Origin: Thermoguttaceae bacterium
GTDB taxonomy: Bacteria; Planctomycetota; Planctomycetia; Pirellulales; Thermoguttaceae
Reading direction: 5' to 3'
Assembly: GCA_017447745.1 (NCBI GenBank)
Contig: JAFSMW010000158.1
Span: forward strand, 1-62,982
Length of the DNA stretch: 62,982 bases
Under the pieces are notes generated by a model. It was not told the DNA's origin, searched no databases, and saw nothing but the letters and a program-made list of their open reading frames with translations. This document shows, one piece after another, positions 51,860 to 59,224 of this stretch. Within the stretch, counting starts at the first letter, position 1; every line of letters starts with the position of its first letter. Both the position numbers and the translations under genes were made by a program.

Positions 51860-52492
51860 ATGGGGCAGTATTATGATGTTATCAATTTAGACAAAAGAGA
51901 GAAGTTGAAACTCACGGATGACGAAATCGATATTAGTTGTTCTAAGCTTCAGGAATATATCATGGCGTCTTGGTATGAATTCGCTATTCAAAATTTACTG
52001 GTCGGCAGATGGAAAGGAGATAATGTAATACTCCTTGGCGATTATGCAAACAAGGATTTTGAAAGATGTGAAAGATATTACCCGGAATTTTTTCCTGTTA
52101 CAACATACTATTTAATTCAAAGAATAAAACAGGAATATGATCTGGATAGTATGGAGAACGATATCTACGATTGGCCTGTAATTGATTATGATTCTTCAAG
52201 TCACGGATATCGTTATGTTTACAATCATTTGGCAAAGCAGTTCCTTGATTATGATCATATATTTGAATACGCTTGTGAGCATGATAGTTTTGCGTACTAT
52301 CCGCTGATTCTGCTTTTGGCAGTCGGCAACGGCTGCGGCATGGGCGATTATAATTATGCCAATCAAGAATTAGTAGGAAGCTGGGCGATGTCGTCTCGAT
52401 ATATCGAGATGAGCAAAACCCCCTTGAATTTGAAAGAGTATAAAGAATTCAATCCCGGTTTTACGTATATTGAGGAGTGGTGGCGGAAGTAG
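51860..52492 (+). CDS. Conserved hypothetical protein, MGQYY family (210 aa)
   Basis: Starts at ATG 51860 with GGAG in front; a longer frame from 51821 is not favoured. The N terminus MGQYYDVINLDKREKL and the later LVGRWKGDNVILLGDYANKD are the hallmark of a family I know only as uncharacterised, common on bacterial chromosomes and mobile elements. It is rich in Tyr, Asp and Trp, soluble and without a catalytic motif I can name. It lies 73 nt after the tRNA-Pro gene and is AT-rich compared with its neighbours, so it could be a transferred gene. Confidence 0.65.
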   Translation: MGQYYDVINLDKREKLKLTDDEIDISCSKLQEYIMASWYEFAIQNLLVGRWKGDNVILLGDYANKDFERCERYYPEFFPVTTYYLIQRIKQEYDLDSMENDIYDWPVIDYDSSSHGYRYVYNHLAKQFLDYDHIFEYACEHDSFAYYPLILLLAVGNGCGMGDYNYANQELVGSWAMSSRYIEMSKTPLNLKEYKEFNPGFTYIEEWWRK

Positions 52493-52624
52493 ACAATTTG
52501 TATACAGAATATAATCCTGATTTCAAAAAGAATAATCAACGTTGAAAAGAAACAGTGGGAAGGATAATTCCAAATTTATTACTTTTTATTGTCTGTTTCT
52601 GCTTTACAAAAAGCGTCTACCCTC

Positions 52625-52653
52625 TTGCATTCGGTTTGAATTTGAGTTATAAT
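52625..52653 (+). promoter_or_regulatory. Promoter of the radical-SAM gene
   Basis: TTGCAT at 52625-52630 and TATAAT at 52648-52653, spacing 17. Confidence 0.65.
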
Positions 52654-52668
52654 ATATGCTATTAAAAT

Positions 52669-52694
52669 AGGCGGACGGAATCGCCTGTTTTTTT
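52669..52694 (+). terminator. Hairpin with T-tract in the radical-SAM leader
   Basis: AGGCG / CGCCT with 8-nt loop, then seven T. It lies between the promoter and the start codon, so it could attenuate transcription or end the upstream gene. The stem is short (5 bp). Confidence 0.45.
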
Positions 52695-52715
52695 GAACGG
52701 ATTCTGGAGAGTTGC

Positions 52716-53849
52716 ATGGCGAACATTCATATAGCCCCGGATACGCAACGAAAATTGCAGATGCTGGCTGACGACGCGAAGTACGATTTGGCGTGCGCGT
52801 GCGCGTCTAACAAGACGGATCATCGGCGTCGGTCGGCAGACGGGTCGTGGATTTATCCAACGACAATGGCGGACGGACGCAAAACGTATCTGTTCCGGAC
52901 GCTGCTGTCAAGCCATTGCGCCAACGATTGCAAATACTGTCCGCTACGGCGGGATCAGGATCCGGTTCGAACGACGCTCACGCCGTTTGAAACTGCTAGA
53001 ACCTTTATGGACTATTGGCGCTCGGGCAGGGTGGACGGACTGTTTTTGTCCTCCGGTCTGTTCAAGTCGCCGGACGGCACGATGGAGCAACTCCTCGACA
53101 CGGTGCATATCGTTCGCCGGATGGGCTTTCGCGGATACGTCCATTTGAAGATCATGCCCGGCGCGTCCGAGGCGGCGATTGCTGACGCGATTAGCGTTTC
53201 CTCGGCGGTTTCGCTCAATATAGAAGCTCCTGGCGAAAAGCGGTTTTGTCAGCTCAGCCAGTCAAAGAACTATATGCGCGACGTCATCAACCCTATGAAG
53301 ACAATTTCCAACATGATTCGGGAATTGTCGCCTTATCGGCGGGTCAAGCAGACGACCCAGTTTATTGTTGGAGCGGCAGACGAGACGGACAGAGAGATAG
53401 TCAAGTACGTTGCAGCGGGATACGAACGGCTCAACCTTCATCGCGTTTACTTCAGCGCATGGCAGCCTGGAGAGATTCCGCTGCTGGATTTGGACGCTAT
53501 AGAAGCGTCGCGGAGCAGGGCGGTGCGGGAACATCGTTTGTATCAGGTCGATTTCCTGCTTCGGAAATACGGCTTTACAGCAGACGACATCGCCTTTGAC
53601 GAGCTGTCCAACCTCGACGCCAACGTCGATCCGAAAACCCTGTGGGCGAACCTCCATCCGGAGTTTTTCCCGCTCAATATAAATCAAGCGTCAAAATTTG
53701 ACCTGTTAAGAATTCCCGGACTTGGTCCGATAACGGTTGCGAGAATTATGGACGTCAGAAAGTCTGGCGGCAGAGTAACGTCTCTGGATCAGGTTGGCAA
53801 GTTGACCAAGACGCTGCAAAAGGCGGAGAATTACGTTCGATTTGACTAA
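52716..53849 (+). CDS. Putative DNA modification/repair radical-SAM protein
   Basis: A 377-aa radical S-adenosylmethionine enzyme. The [4Fe-4S] cluster motif is SSHCANDCKYCPLR, with Cys68, Cys72 and Cys75 (CxxxCxxC). The typical N-terminal segment DAKYDLACACASNKTDHRR and the C-terminal helix-hairpin-helix LLRIPGLGPITVARIMDVRK, which usually binds DNA, identify the family annotated as a putative DNA modification/repair radical SAM protein. Its usual partner, a uracil-DNA-glycosylase-like (DUF4130) gene, is not adjacent; the neighbours are a hypothetical and a pseudouridine synthase. The reaction is unknown. GGAGAG precedes the ATG by five bases. Confidence 0.93.
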   Translation: MANIHIAPDTQRKLQMLADDAKYDLACACASNKTDHRRRSADGSWIYPTTMADGRKTYLFRTLLSSHCANDCKYCPLRRDQDPVRTTLTPFETARTFMDYWRSGRVDGLFLSSGLFKSPDGTMEQLLDTVHIVRRMGFRGYVHLKIMPGASEAAIADAISVSSAVSLNIEAPGEKRFCQLSQSKNYMRDVINPMKTISNMIRELSPYRRVKQTTQFIVGAADETDREIVKYVAAGYERLNLHRVYFSAWQPGEIPLLDLDAIEASRSRAVREHRLYQVDFLLRKYGFTADDIAFDELSNLDANVDPKTLWANLHPEFFPLNINQASKFDLLRIPGLGPITVARIMDVRKSGGRVTSLDQVGKLTKTLQKAENYVRFD

Positions 53850-53893
53850 CGAGCGCTTAAATTTTTAAAACGCTTGAGTCAATTCCTCATTCC

Positions 53894-53992
53894 GTGGGTT
53901 AAAACCCACAGCTACTGATATTGAACCGCTAAAGTGGTACTAGAGGAACGCTTCGCGTCAACTCCTCACTCCTAATTCCTAACACCTAACTT
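53894..53992. repeat. TAAA-type hairpin and heptamer array, copy 5
   Basis: GTGGGTT-AA-AACCCAC (53894-53909) followed by GCTAC is a copy of the hairpin family at 1671. It is followed by an ACGC-TTC-GCGT hairpin (53947-53957, with arms AACGC/GCGTC) and a right-arm array built on ACTCCTC, ACTCCTA, ATTCCTA and ACACCTA (53961-53988), i.e. a one-armed relative of the heptamer elements. It ends just before the pseudouridine synthase start. Confidence 0.75.
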
Positions 53993-53995
53993 TTC

Positions 53996-54751
53996 ATGAA
54001 CCCCCTGTTTGATTATTCCATTTTCACAATCGATAATCCCGGTTTTGAAATCCTCTACGAGGACGGACCGGCGTTTGTGGTCAATAAACCGGCAGGAGTT
54101 CAGGTTCAGGCGCCAATTGGAATCGATAATCTGGTCAGTCGAGTCAAACATTTTTTTGAACTCCGCGACGGAAAAAGTCCAAACCAGTATTTGGGCGTTC
54201 CGCACCGATTGGATCGTCCGACGTCCGGCGCGCTTGTATTCGCCCGGCACGTTCGAGCTGCTCAGCGGTTGTCCCAGCAGTTTGAAGGGCGAATGATAAA
54301 CAAAAAATACTGGGCGATTGTCGAAGGTGAAATTACCGAATCGTCCGGACAGTGGGAAGACTTTATCCGAAAGATTCCGGACTCCCCTGTCGGAGAAGTT
54401 TGTCCTCCGGATAAAAAAGACGCTCGTTGGGCTCTGCTCAATTATAAGAATATGGGGCATGTTGAGATTTCAACTCCCGACGGCGTTGTTAAGGGGACAA
54501 AACTCGAAATTGAGCTGGAAACAGGTCGGTTTCATCAGATACGAATTCAGGCGTCAAGCCGCGGACATGCCGTTTGGGGCGACGCGCTGTACGGTTCTTC
54601 TGTTCCGTTTGGCCCGGAACTGGAAGACCCTCGCGTGCGTGCAATTGCTCTGCATGCCCGATATTTAAGTTTTAATCATCCTATGCGGGACGAACGAATT
54701 GAAATCGTCGCCCCGCTGCCAGATTATTGGCTGGGAGGCGATTTCCAATGA
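53996..54751 (+). CDS. RluA-family pseudouridine synthase
   Basis: A 251-aa enzyme that isomerises uridine in rRNA or tRNA. The catalytic motif HRLDRPTSGALVF gives Asp73. The conserved EILYEDGPAFVVNKPAG precedes it, and the RNA-binding C-terminal ETGRFHQIRIQASSRGHAVWG follows, all as in RluA/RluD. It has no N-terminal S4 domain, so a tRNA or single-site rRNA target is likely. The stop overlaps the start of the next gene (ATGA), so the two are translationally coupled. Confidence 0.92.
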   Translation: MNPLFDYSIFTIDNPGFEILYEDGPAFVVNKPAGVQVQAPIGIDNLVSRVKHFFELRDGKSPNQYLGVPHRLDRPTSGALVFARHVRAAQRLSQQFEGRMINKKYWAIVEGEITESSGQWEDFIRKIPDSPVGEVCPPDKKDARWALLNYKNMGHVEISTPDGVVKGTKLEIELETGRFHQIRIQASSRGHAVWGDALYGSSVPFGPELEDPRVRAIALHARYLSFNHPMRDERIEIVAPLPDYWLGGDFQ

Positions 54752-55938
54752 ATAGCAAAAAAAGAACATCAGAAAATATGTCAAGCGATAACAAATCAAC
54801 AGAATCCGTTTCCGCTAATCCGAATGGAAAAGAGCAAAATTCTGCTCCGGAAGAGTCCAAAAAAGAACCATTCGCCTTGCTCTTGCAATTGCGTAAAGAA
54901 CAGCAGCAGTTGATAACCATTAGCGTTCTTTTTCTTGCCATGCTGGCTTTGGGCGCGTTTCTTGTTTTTGCCAAATCGGTTTTGATACCATTTGTTTTGG
55001 CGATGTTTATTTCAATCCTTGTTTCGCCTGTTCAGACGTGGCTTGTTGTTCGAGCGAAGTTGCCTTTCTGGGTGGGGTTTGTCGCGGCGTTGCTGGTTGT
55101 TTTGAGCGTCGTTGCCGTGCTGGTAGGTTTGCTGACAATTTCAGTTAATTCAGTCGTTGCCGGGATTCGTGAGTACGGCGACCAGCTTATTCTCTCAATC
55201 GACCAAACGACTCAAATGCTCAATGAATGGACTAAACCATGGGGGTATAACGTTGATCTGGATTCGGTAAAACTGAACGCTCAAGAAATGTTGAGGAATC
55301 TGGCAGCGTCTTCCATGTCAATATTTCAGTTTGTTATGCAGACCGTTTTGCTCTTGACGATTTTTTTGATTTTTATTCTGCTTGGAAAGAATCCGCATGT
55401 TGTTAGCAAAGGCTTTTTTGCTCAAATTGAGGCGGCAACCAGAAAGTATATTTTTATCAAAACGATTGTCTCGGCGATTACCGGCGTGGGCGCGTGGCTG
55501 ATTTTGAAATGGTTCGATTGTCCAATGGCGGAAATGATTGGAGTCGTTACTTTTATTTTGAATTACATCCCGTCTATTGGTTCAATTATTGCAACATTTT
55601 TGCCTATTCCTCTGTTATTGTCTCAGCAGGCTCATAACCAGGGATCAATGTGGCAAATCTTTTGGATTTTGCTTTTACTGGGAATCCTGCAAAACCTGAT
55701 GGGGAACATTATAGAACCCAAAATTCAGGGTGAAGGGCTCAAACTCCATCCGGTTACGATTTTGCTTTCGCTTGCAATATGGGGCTTGCTTTGGGGACCG
55801 GTCGGAATGTTTTTAGCCGCTCCAATTGCCGCTGTTATGCGAGTTGTTCTTGAGAATTTTGAGACGACGCATCCGATTGCCCTCTTGATGGGGGGAACTC
55901 CGATTGATCAGGTTTTTAAACTTAAAAAAGAAGAGTAA
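54748..55938 (+). CDS. AI-2E family transporter (TerC/YdiK-like permease)
   Basis: A 396-aa inner-membrane protein with about eight membrane segments after a disordered, charged N terminus (1-58). Family markers are the first hydrophobic stretch SVLIPFVLAMFISILVSPV, the FILNYIPSIGSIIATFLPIP core and the C-terminal LWGPVGMFLAAPIAAVMRV. The name comes from an E. coli autoinducer exporter, but most members export small molecules or exchange sodium and protons; the substrate is not readable. The start at ATG 54748 (an in-frame TTG at 54727 exists) overlaps the pseudouridine synthase stop. Confidence 0.92.
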   Translation: MNSKKRTSENMSSDNKSTESVSANPNGKEQNSAPEESKKEPFALLLQLRKEQQQLITISVLFLAMLALGAFLVFAKSVLIPFVLAMFISILVSPVQTWLVVRAKLPFWVGFVAALLVVLSVVAVLVGLLTISVNSVVAGIREYGDQLILSIDQTTQMLNEWTKPWGYNVDLDSVKLNAQEMLRNLAASSMSIFQFVMQTVLLLTIFLIFILLGKNPHVVSKGFFAQIEAATRKYIFIKTIVSAITGVGAWLILKWFDCPMAEMIGVVTFILNYIPSIGSIIATFLPIPLLLSQQAHNQGSMWQIFWILLLLGILQNLMGNIIEPKIQGEGLKLHPVTILLSLAIWGLLWGPVGMFLAAPIAAVMRVVLENFETTHPIALLMGGTPIDQVFKLKKEE

Positions 55939-55979
55939 CTCAAAGTGTTACTGTTAAATGCCCAAAGTAAGTTGTCAAT

Positions 55980-57416
55980 ATGAATGCTGATAATATAAAT
56001 CTGACCTACGATGCCGTTCACGGATATATTCCGTTTACCTCTTCAGACAATCTGGCGCCAGGCGAGACGTCTGAACGCATGCTTATAGACAACCCGTGGG
56101 TTCAGCGTCTGCGGCAGATACATCAGCTTCAAACCGCATGGTGGGTTTTCCCGACAGCGGAACACACGCGATTTCAGCACGTTTTAGGCGCGATGCATCT
56201 GGCGTCGCGAACCGTAAATTCTCTGTACGAATCGTTGGTTGAAGCCATTGACAAACTGGGATTGGCTGATTCTGAGCCGGTTCCAAGCATTGGATACGTT
56301 GAAGCGTTAGCGAGAGTTGCCGGATTGCTTCACGACGTCGGTCACGGCCCGTTCGGGCATTTTTTCGATCGGCATTTTTTGCGCGATTATGAATACAACG
56401 GACAGCGCCTGAATCACGAAGTTCTGGGCGGAATTATTATCCAGACGCAGCTGGCGGACGCGATTCGAGGAATTCGGCGAACGCCGACGCATTCGCTTGA
56501 ATCTGCCGAACAGCTCGACCCGGAATACGTCGCGTTTTTGATTAAACGTCCCGTTGACGGCGAAGATAAGAACCGCCCGCAATGGCTGATCTTTCTGCGA
56601 AGCCTGTTTTGCGGTCTGTATACGGTCGACAACATGGACTTCGTCCTCCGTGACGCGTTCATGTCAGGCTTAAATCAGAAAAGCATTGACTTGGACAGAC
56701 TGCTGTACTATACGTTCTTTTCTGAAAAGGGTCTGACGATTAACGAAAAAGGGATGTCGGCTGTAGTCCAGTTTATTAACGCCCGCGCTGAGCTGTTTAA
56801 GACGGTCTATTTCCATCGAACGGTTCGCGCAATTGACCTGGAATTGGGCGACTTTTTCGCCGAATGCAAGCAGTATCTTTTCCCCGGCAACCCAGCGGAG
56901 AATCTCGACGAATATCTTCATTTTACCGAGTTCTCGATTATGTCGCTGGTCGACTCGTGGCGCAAAAGCGACAACGAGTTCCTGCGCCGTCAGTACGAGC
57001 ATTGGAGCCGCATGAGTTCGCGTCAGCTGGAATGGCAGCTGGCTTGCTCTCACTCTGTCGCGTTCCAGGACGGAGAGGAGAAAATGAACATCGCCAGCGA
57101 CGAGGAAATATTCGAAATGCGATTCAGGAAGGAACTGCCGGAAGCGCTGAGGGGATTAAACCTCCGCTTCGATTCCGCCCGGCACGTATGCCGTCCGGAC
57201 GCCCTGGAACCGTCGCGTCAGCAGAACTTTGTCTACGACCCTGTTACAAACAAAATCCTTCAGCTGGATACGGAAGACCTTTACCGTCAGATGCCGCAAT
57301 CGCTGCGAATCTGCCGCGTTTTTGCTCACGATAAAGAGCATGCAGCAGAACTGGGCCGCGCCATGAACCGCGTCTTTGACATCCACAATACCGAAGACGA
57401 CGATACAAACATGTAA
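55980..57416 (+). CDS. HD-domain phosphohydrolase (dNTPase/YwfO-like)
   Basis: A 478-aa cytoplasmic enzyme of the HD superfamily. The metal site is visible: H67 in EHTRFQH, the H118-D119 pair in LLHDVGHGPFGHFFDRH, and the distal Asp in the LYTVDNMDFVLRDA segment, a pattern of SAMHD1-like and YwfO dNTP triphosphohydrolases. It probably removes the triphosphate from dNTPs or cleaves another phosphate ester; the exact substrate is inferred. Length is similar to the bacterial homologues. It is 41 nt after the AI-2E gene and likely in the same operon. Confidence 0.9.
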   Translation: MNADNINLTYDAVHGYIPFTSSDNLAPGETSERMLIDNPWVQRLRQIHQLQTAWWVFPTAEHTRFQHVLGAMHLASRTVNSLYESLVEAIDKLGLADSEPVPSIGYVEALARVAGLLHDVGHGPFGHFFDRHFLRDYEYNGQRLNHEVLGGIIIQTQLADAIRGIRRTPTHSLESAEQLDPEYVAFLIKRPVDGEDKNRPQWLIFLRSLFCGLYTVDNMDFVLRDAFMSGLNQKSIDLDRLLYYTFFSEKGLTINEKGMSAVVQFINARAELFKTVYFHRTVRAIDLELGDFFAECKQYLFPGNPAENLDEYLHFTEFSIMSLVDSWRKSDNEFLRRQYEHWSRMSSRQLEWQLACSHSVAFQDGEEKMNIASDEEIFEMRFRKELPEALRGLNLRFDSARHVCRPDALEPSRQQNFVYDPVTNKILQLDTEDLYRQMPQSLRICRVFAHDKEHAAELGRAMNRVFDIHNTEDDDTNM

Positions 57417-57481
57417 TTGTTTCTTTGAGATTAAAAAAGTATTTGTCATGAAGATTTTTGTGAAAAAGAACCGAGATCGTC

Positions 57482-57509
57482 TTGACATATTTTTAAAACA
57501 GATTATGCT
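57482..57509 (+). promoter_or_regulatory. Promoter of the lipoprotein gene
   Basis: TTGACA at 57482-57487 and TATGCT at 57504-57509, spacing 16. Confidence 0.7.
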
Positions 57510-57587
57510 ATTATTAGATTGATGTTGTTTGTTAGGACTTGCAAATAACAAAATCATTTTTTTTATTTTTTTATTAAGGATGTTTTT

Positions 57588-58058
57588 ATGCGTTCAAATT
57601 CCATACTTTTGATGACCTTGTTGTTTTTTTCAACAGGAATCATAGGCTGCGGCTTGATAAAATCAGACTCTGAGCGTGTTCAGGAAGTCATTGATTCGAT
57701 TGCCGAATACAAAGCTAATTATGAGAAAAATTGCCAGGAAATAGAACCCAGCATTGCTAATATGCCTAAGGTAACCAAAGAAATGTCTTTGTATTCAGAC
57801 AGCTTGGGACAACTCAACGTAAGTTCTTGTCCTGAAGATTTCAGAAAATGTTATGAAGATTATGCTAAAAGCATCGCAAATATTGTCAACTTATGCAATC
57901 AAGTTTGCAATAATGACAACGCAATGGCAGCGTTAATGTTTATGGCTCAAATCGCAACATCTGCAGATGAAGTCAAAAAGTCGGAAGAAACTTTGTATCA
58001 GCTTGCAAAAGAAAAATATGGCGCTACTGTTCCAGAAGTGGGTTTTAAAATAAAATAA
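57588..58058 (+). CDS. Small lipoprotein of unknown function (156 aa)
   Basis: The signal ends in the lipobox STGIIGC (lipidated Cys21), so the protein is anchored in a membrane. The mature part is helical and acidic with several Cys residues (YEKNCQEIEP, VSSCPEDFRKCYEDYAK, VNLCNQVCNND) that may form disulphides. No family recognised. AAGGAT precedes the ATG. First gene of the AT-rich segment that runs to the window end. Confidence 0.75.
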   Translation: MRSNSILLMTLLFFSTGIIGCGLIKSDSERVQEVIDSIAEYKANYEKNCQEIEPSIANMPKVTKEMSLYSDSLGQLNVSSCPEDFRKCYEDYAKSIANIVNLCNQVCNNDNAMAALMFMAQIATSADEVKKSEETLYQLAKEKYGATVPEVGFKIK

Positions 58059-58090
58059 TTCTGGTTCGAAGTACGCATGCCAAAACGACT

Positions 58091-58180
58091 AAGCTGAAAA
58101 CCTCCCCCTGAATGCAGGTAAGTCCTCTTGCCTGCAACTTGACGCCGCCGTCAAGGAAAGACGGATGCTGCCATAATTCT
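58091..58180 (+). repeat. Double-hairpin repeat, copy 1
   Basis: Two adjacent hairpins: TGCAGGTAAG-TCCT-CTTGCCTGCA (58115-58138, one G:T pair) and CTTGACG-CCGC-CGTCAAG-like (58138-58155). They are preceded by GCTGAAAACC and followed by GGAAAGACGGATGCTGCC. It matches the element at 62883 with compensating changes in the stems. Confidence 0.7.
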
Positions 58181-58187
58181 TATGAAC

Positions 58188-58214
58188 GCGAACCAGTCTG
58201 AGCAACTGGTTCGC
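58188..58214. repeat. Perfect hairpin before the DUF805 gene
   Basis: GCGAACCAGT-CTGAGCA-ACTGGTTCGC, 10-bp perfect stem, in the 197-nt gap between the lipoprotein and DUF805 genes; candidate terminator, though no T-tract follows. Confidence 0.7.
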
Positions 58215-58255
58215 TGATGTATCGTCCGCTAAATGCGATTTAAAAGGATTATTCA

Positions 58256-58873
58256 ATGAAATACTTTCTAAAATGCCTTTGTAATTTCGCCAACTTCAAA
58301 GGACGTGCAAGACGAAAAGAGTTTTGGTACTTTGTACTGTACAGCGGCATTATAATCGCGTTGTGGAATGTCGCGTGGATTGGTTTTGCTAATTCTATAA
58401 GTCCACAAACCGTCAACCAGTACTTGCAGGAGCATATCGGCGTAGACGCGCTGTTTGTCTATCCTATCATTTATGTGCTTCTTGTATTTCCTTTTGTGAT
58501 GGTTGTTTCTCGACGCGTGAACGATACAGGCATTCCGTTTCATGTCTTTATGAAGCGAATATGGTGTATCATAGGCATGTTGGCGATAATTGCAGTTCTG
58601 ACTGCAAAAGCGGTGGCATTTTTTAGGAATGATAATGATATAGATTTTGAAGTCTTAATCGGAAGATATGCAATTCCTTTATTAATCGTTCCTCTTTGTT
58701 ACTTCTTTTATTGCATGGTTAAAAAGGGAACTCCGGGAGATAATCCTTACGGACCCGATCCAAGGATTAACGACCCAATCGAAAACGCCAGAAAGATTCC
58801 ACGAATGGACGGTGGCGATTCAGAACCCCATTCGTCAGATAAAGATTCTGACCCGTTCGCGCCAAAACGATAG
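58256..58873 (+). CDS. DUF805 family membrane protein
   Basis: A 205-aa protein with the DUF805 layout: NFANFKGRARRKEFWYFVLY, four hydrophobic segments (about 22-45, 67-88, 100-120, 140-162), the RRVNDTG loop and the cytoplasmic end KKGTPGDNPYGPDPR. These proteins are found widely, often near phage or envelope-stress genes, and no function is established. The last 30 residues are polar and disordered. AAAGGATT upstream is the likely ribosome-binding site. Confidence 0.88.
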   Translation: MKYFLKCLCNFANFKGRARRKEFWYFVLYSGIIIALWNVAWIGFANSISPQTVNQYLQEHIGVDALFVYPIIYVLLVFPFVMVVSRRVNDTGIPFHVFMKRIWCIIGMLAIIAVLTAKAVAFFRNDNDIDFEVLIGRYAIPLLIVPLCYFFYCMVKKGTPGDNPYGPDPRINDPIENARKIPRMDGGDSEPHSSDKDSDPFAPKR

Positions 58874-58967
58874 AACACCCGGCTCGCGGCAGTCCTCTGC
58901 CGTTCTCTGCCCCGCTGCCGTACTCCGCCGAAGCCGAAAAATATTCCAGATCGCGAGCGAAGCTCGC

Positions 58968-59133
58968 CGAAGAAAAACCTTGACGGCATAGCCGTCAAGC
59001 AGGCGCCCGAGGGCGGGCGCCGTCCGTGAAGGTTTTCGACTTACGCAAGGCGGTATTTCACACTTCGAACAAAGCGTAACTACGCGAGCTGACGCTCGCT
59101 ATAAGAAAGCGAGAGCTTTGCTCTCGCACTTCG
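58968..59133. repeat. Palindrome cluster (CTTGACGGC hairpin, GCGTAACTACG core, GGAGTGCG copy E)
   Basis: The 351-nt gap 58874-59224 holds CTTGACGGC-ATA-GCCGTCAAG (58979-58999), which resembles hairpin 2 of the double-hairpin repeat. It also has a GC-rich inverted repeat GGCGCCCG/CGGGCGCC (59003-59020), GCGTAACTACG (59074-59084) and GGAGTGCG-family copy E on the minus strand (59105-59133). No gene is apparent. Confidence 0.75.
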
Positions 59134-59140
59134 ATAGAAA

Positions 59141-59175
59141 TAAAAAGCCCTTTGAGACGTTCATCTCAAAGGGCG
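59141..59175 (-). terminator. Terminator downstream of the 580-aa membrane protein gene
   Basis: AAAGCCCTTTGAGACG / TCATCTCAAAGGGC arms form a strong stem CCCTTTGAGA/TCTCAAAGGG (59149-59173) 52 nt beyond the gene's stop on the minus strand; the minus-strand tail is T-rich (TTTTTATTT). Confidence 0.75.
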
Positions 59176-59224
59176 AATAAACTCATCTGCGCCAACCTCG
59201 CCTAGGCTGGACTACAGTGAATAC

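Noticed and set aside
51779..51900. Integrative element attachment site at tRNA-Pro
   Set aside because: No repeat of the tRNA 3' end is found downstream in the window and no integrase is present.
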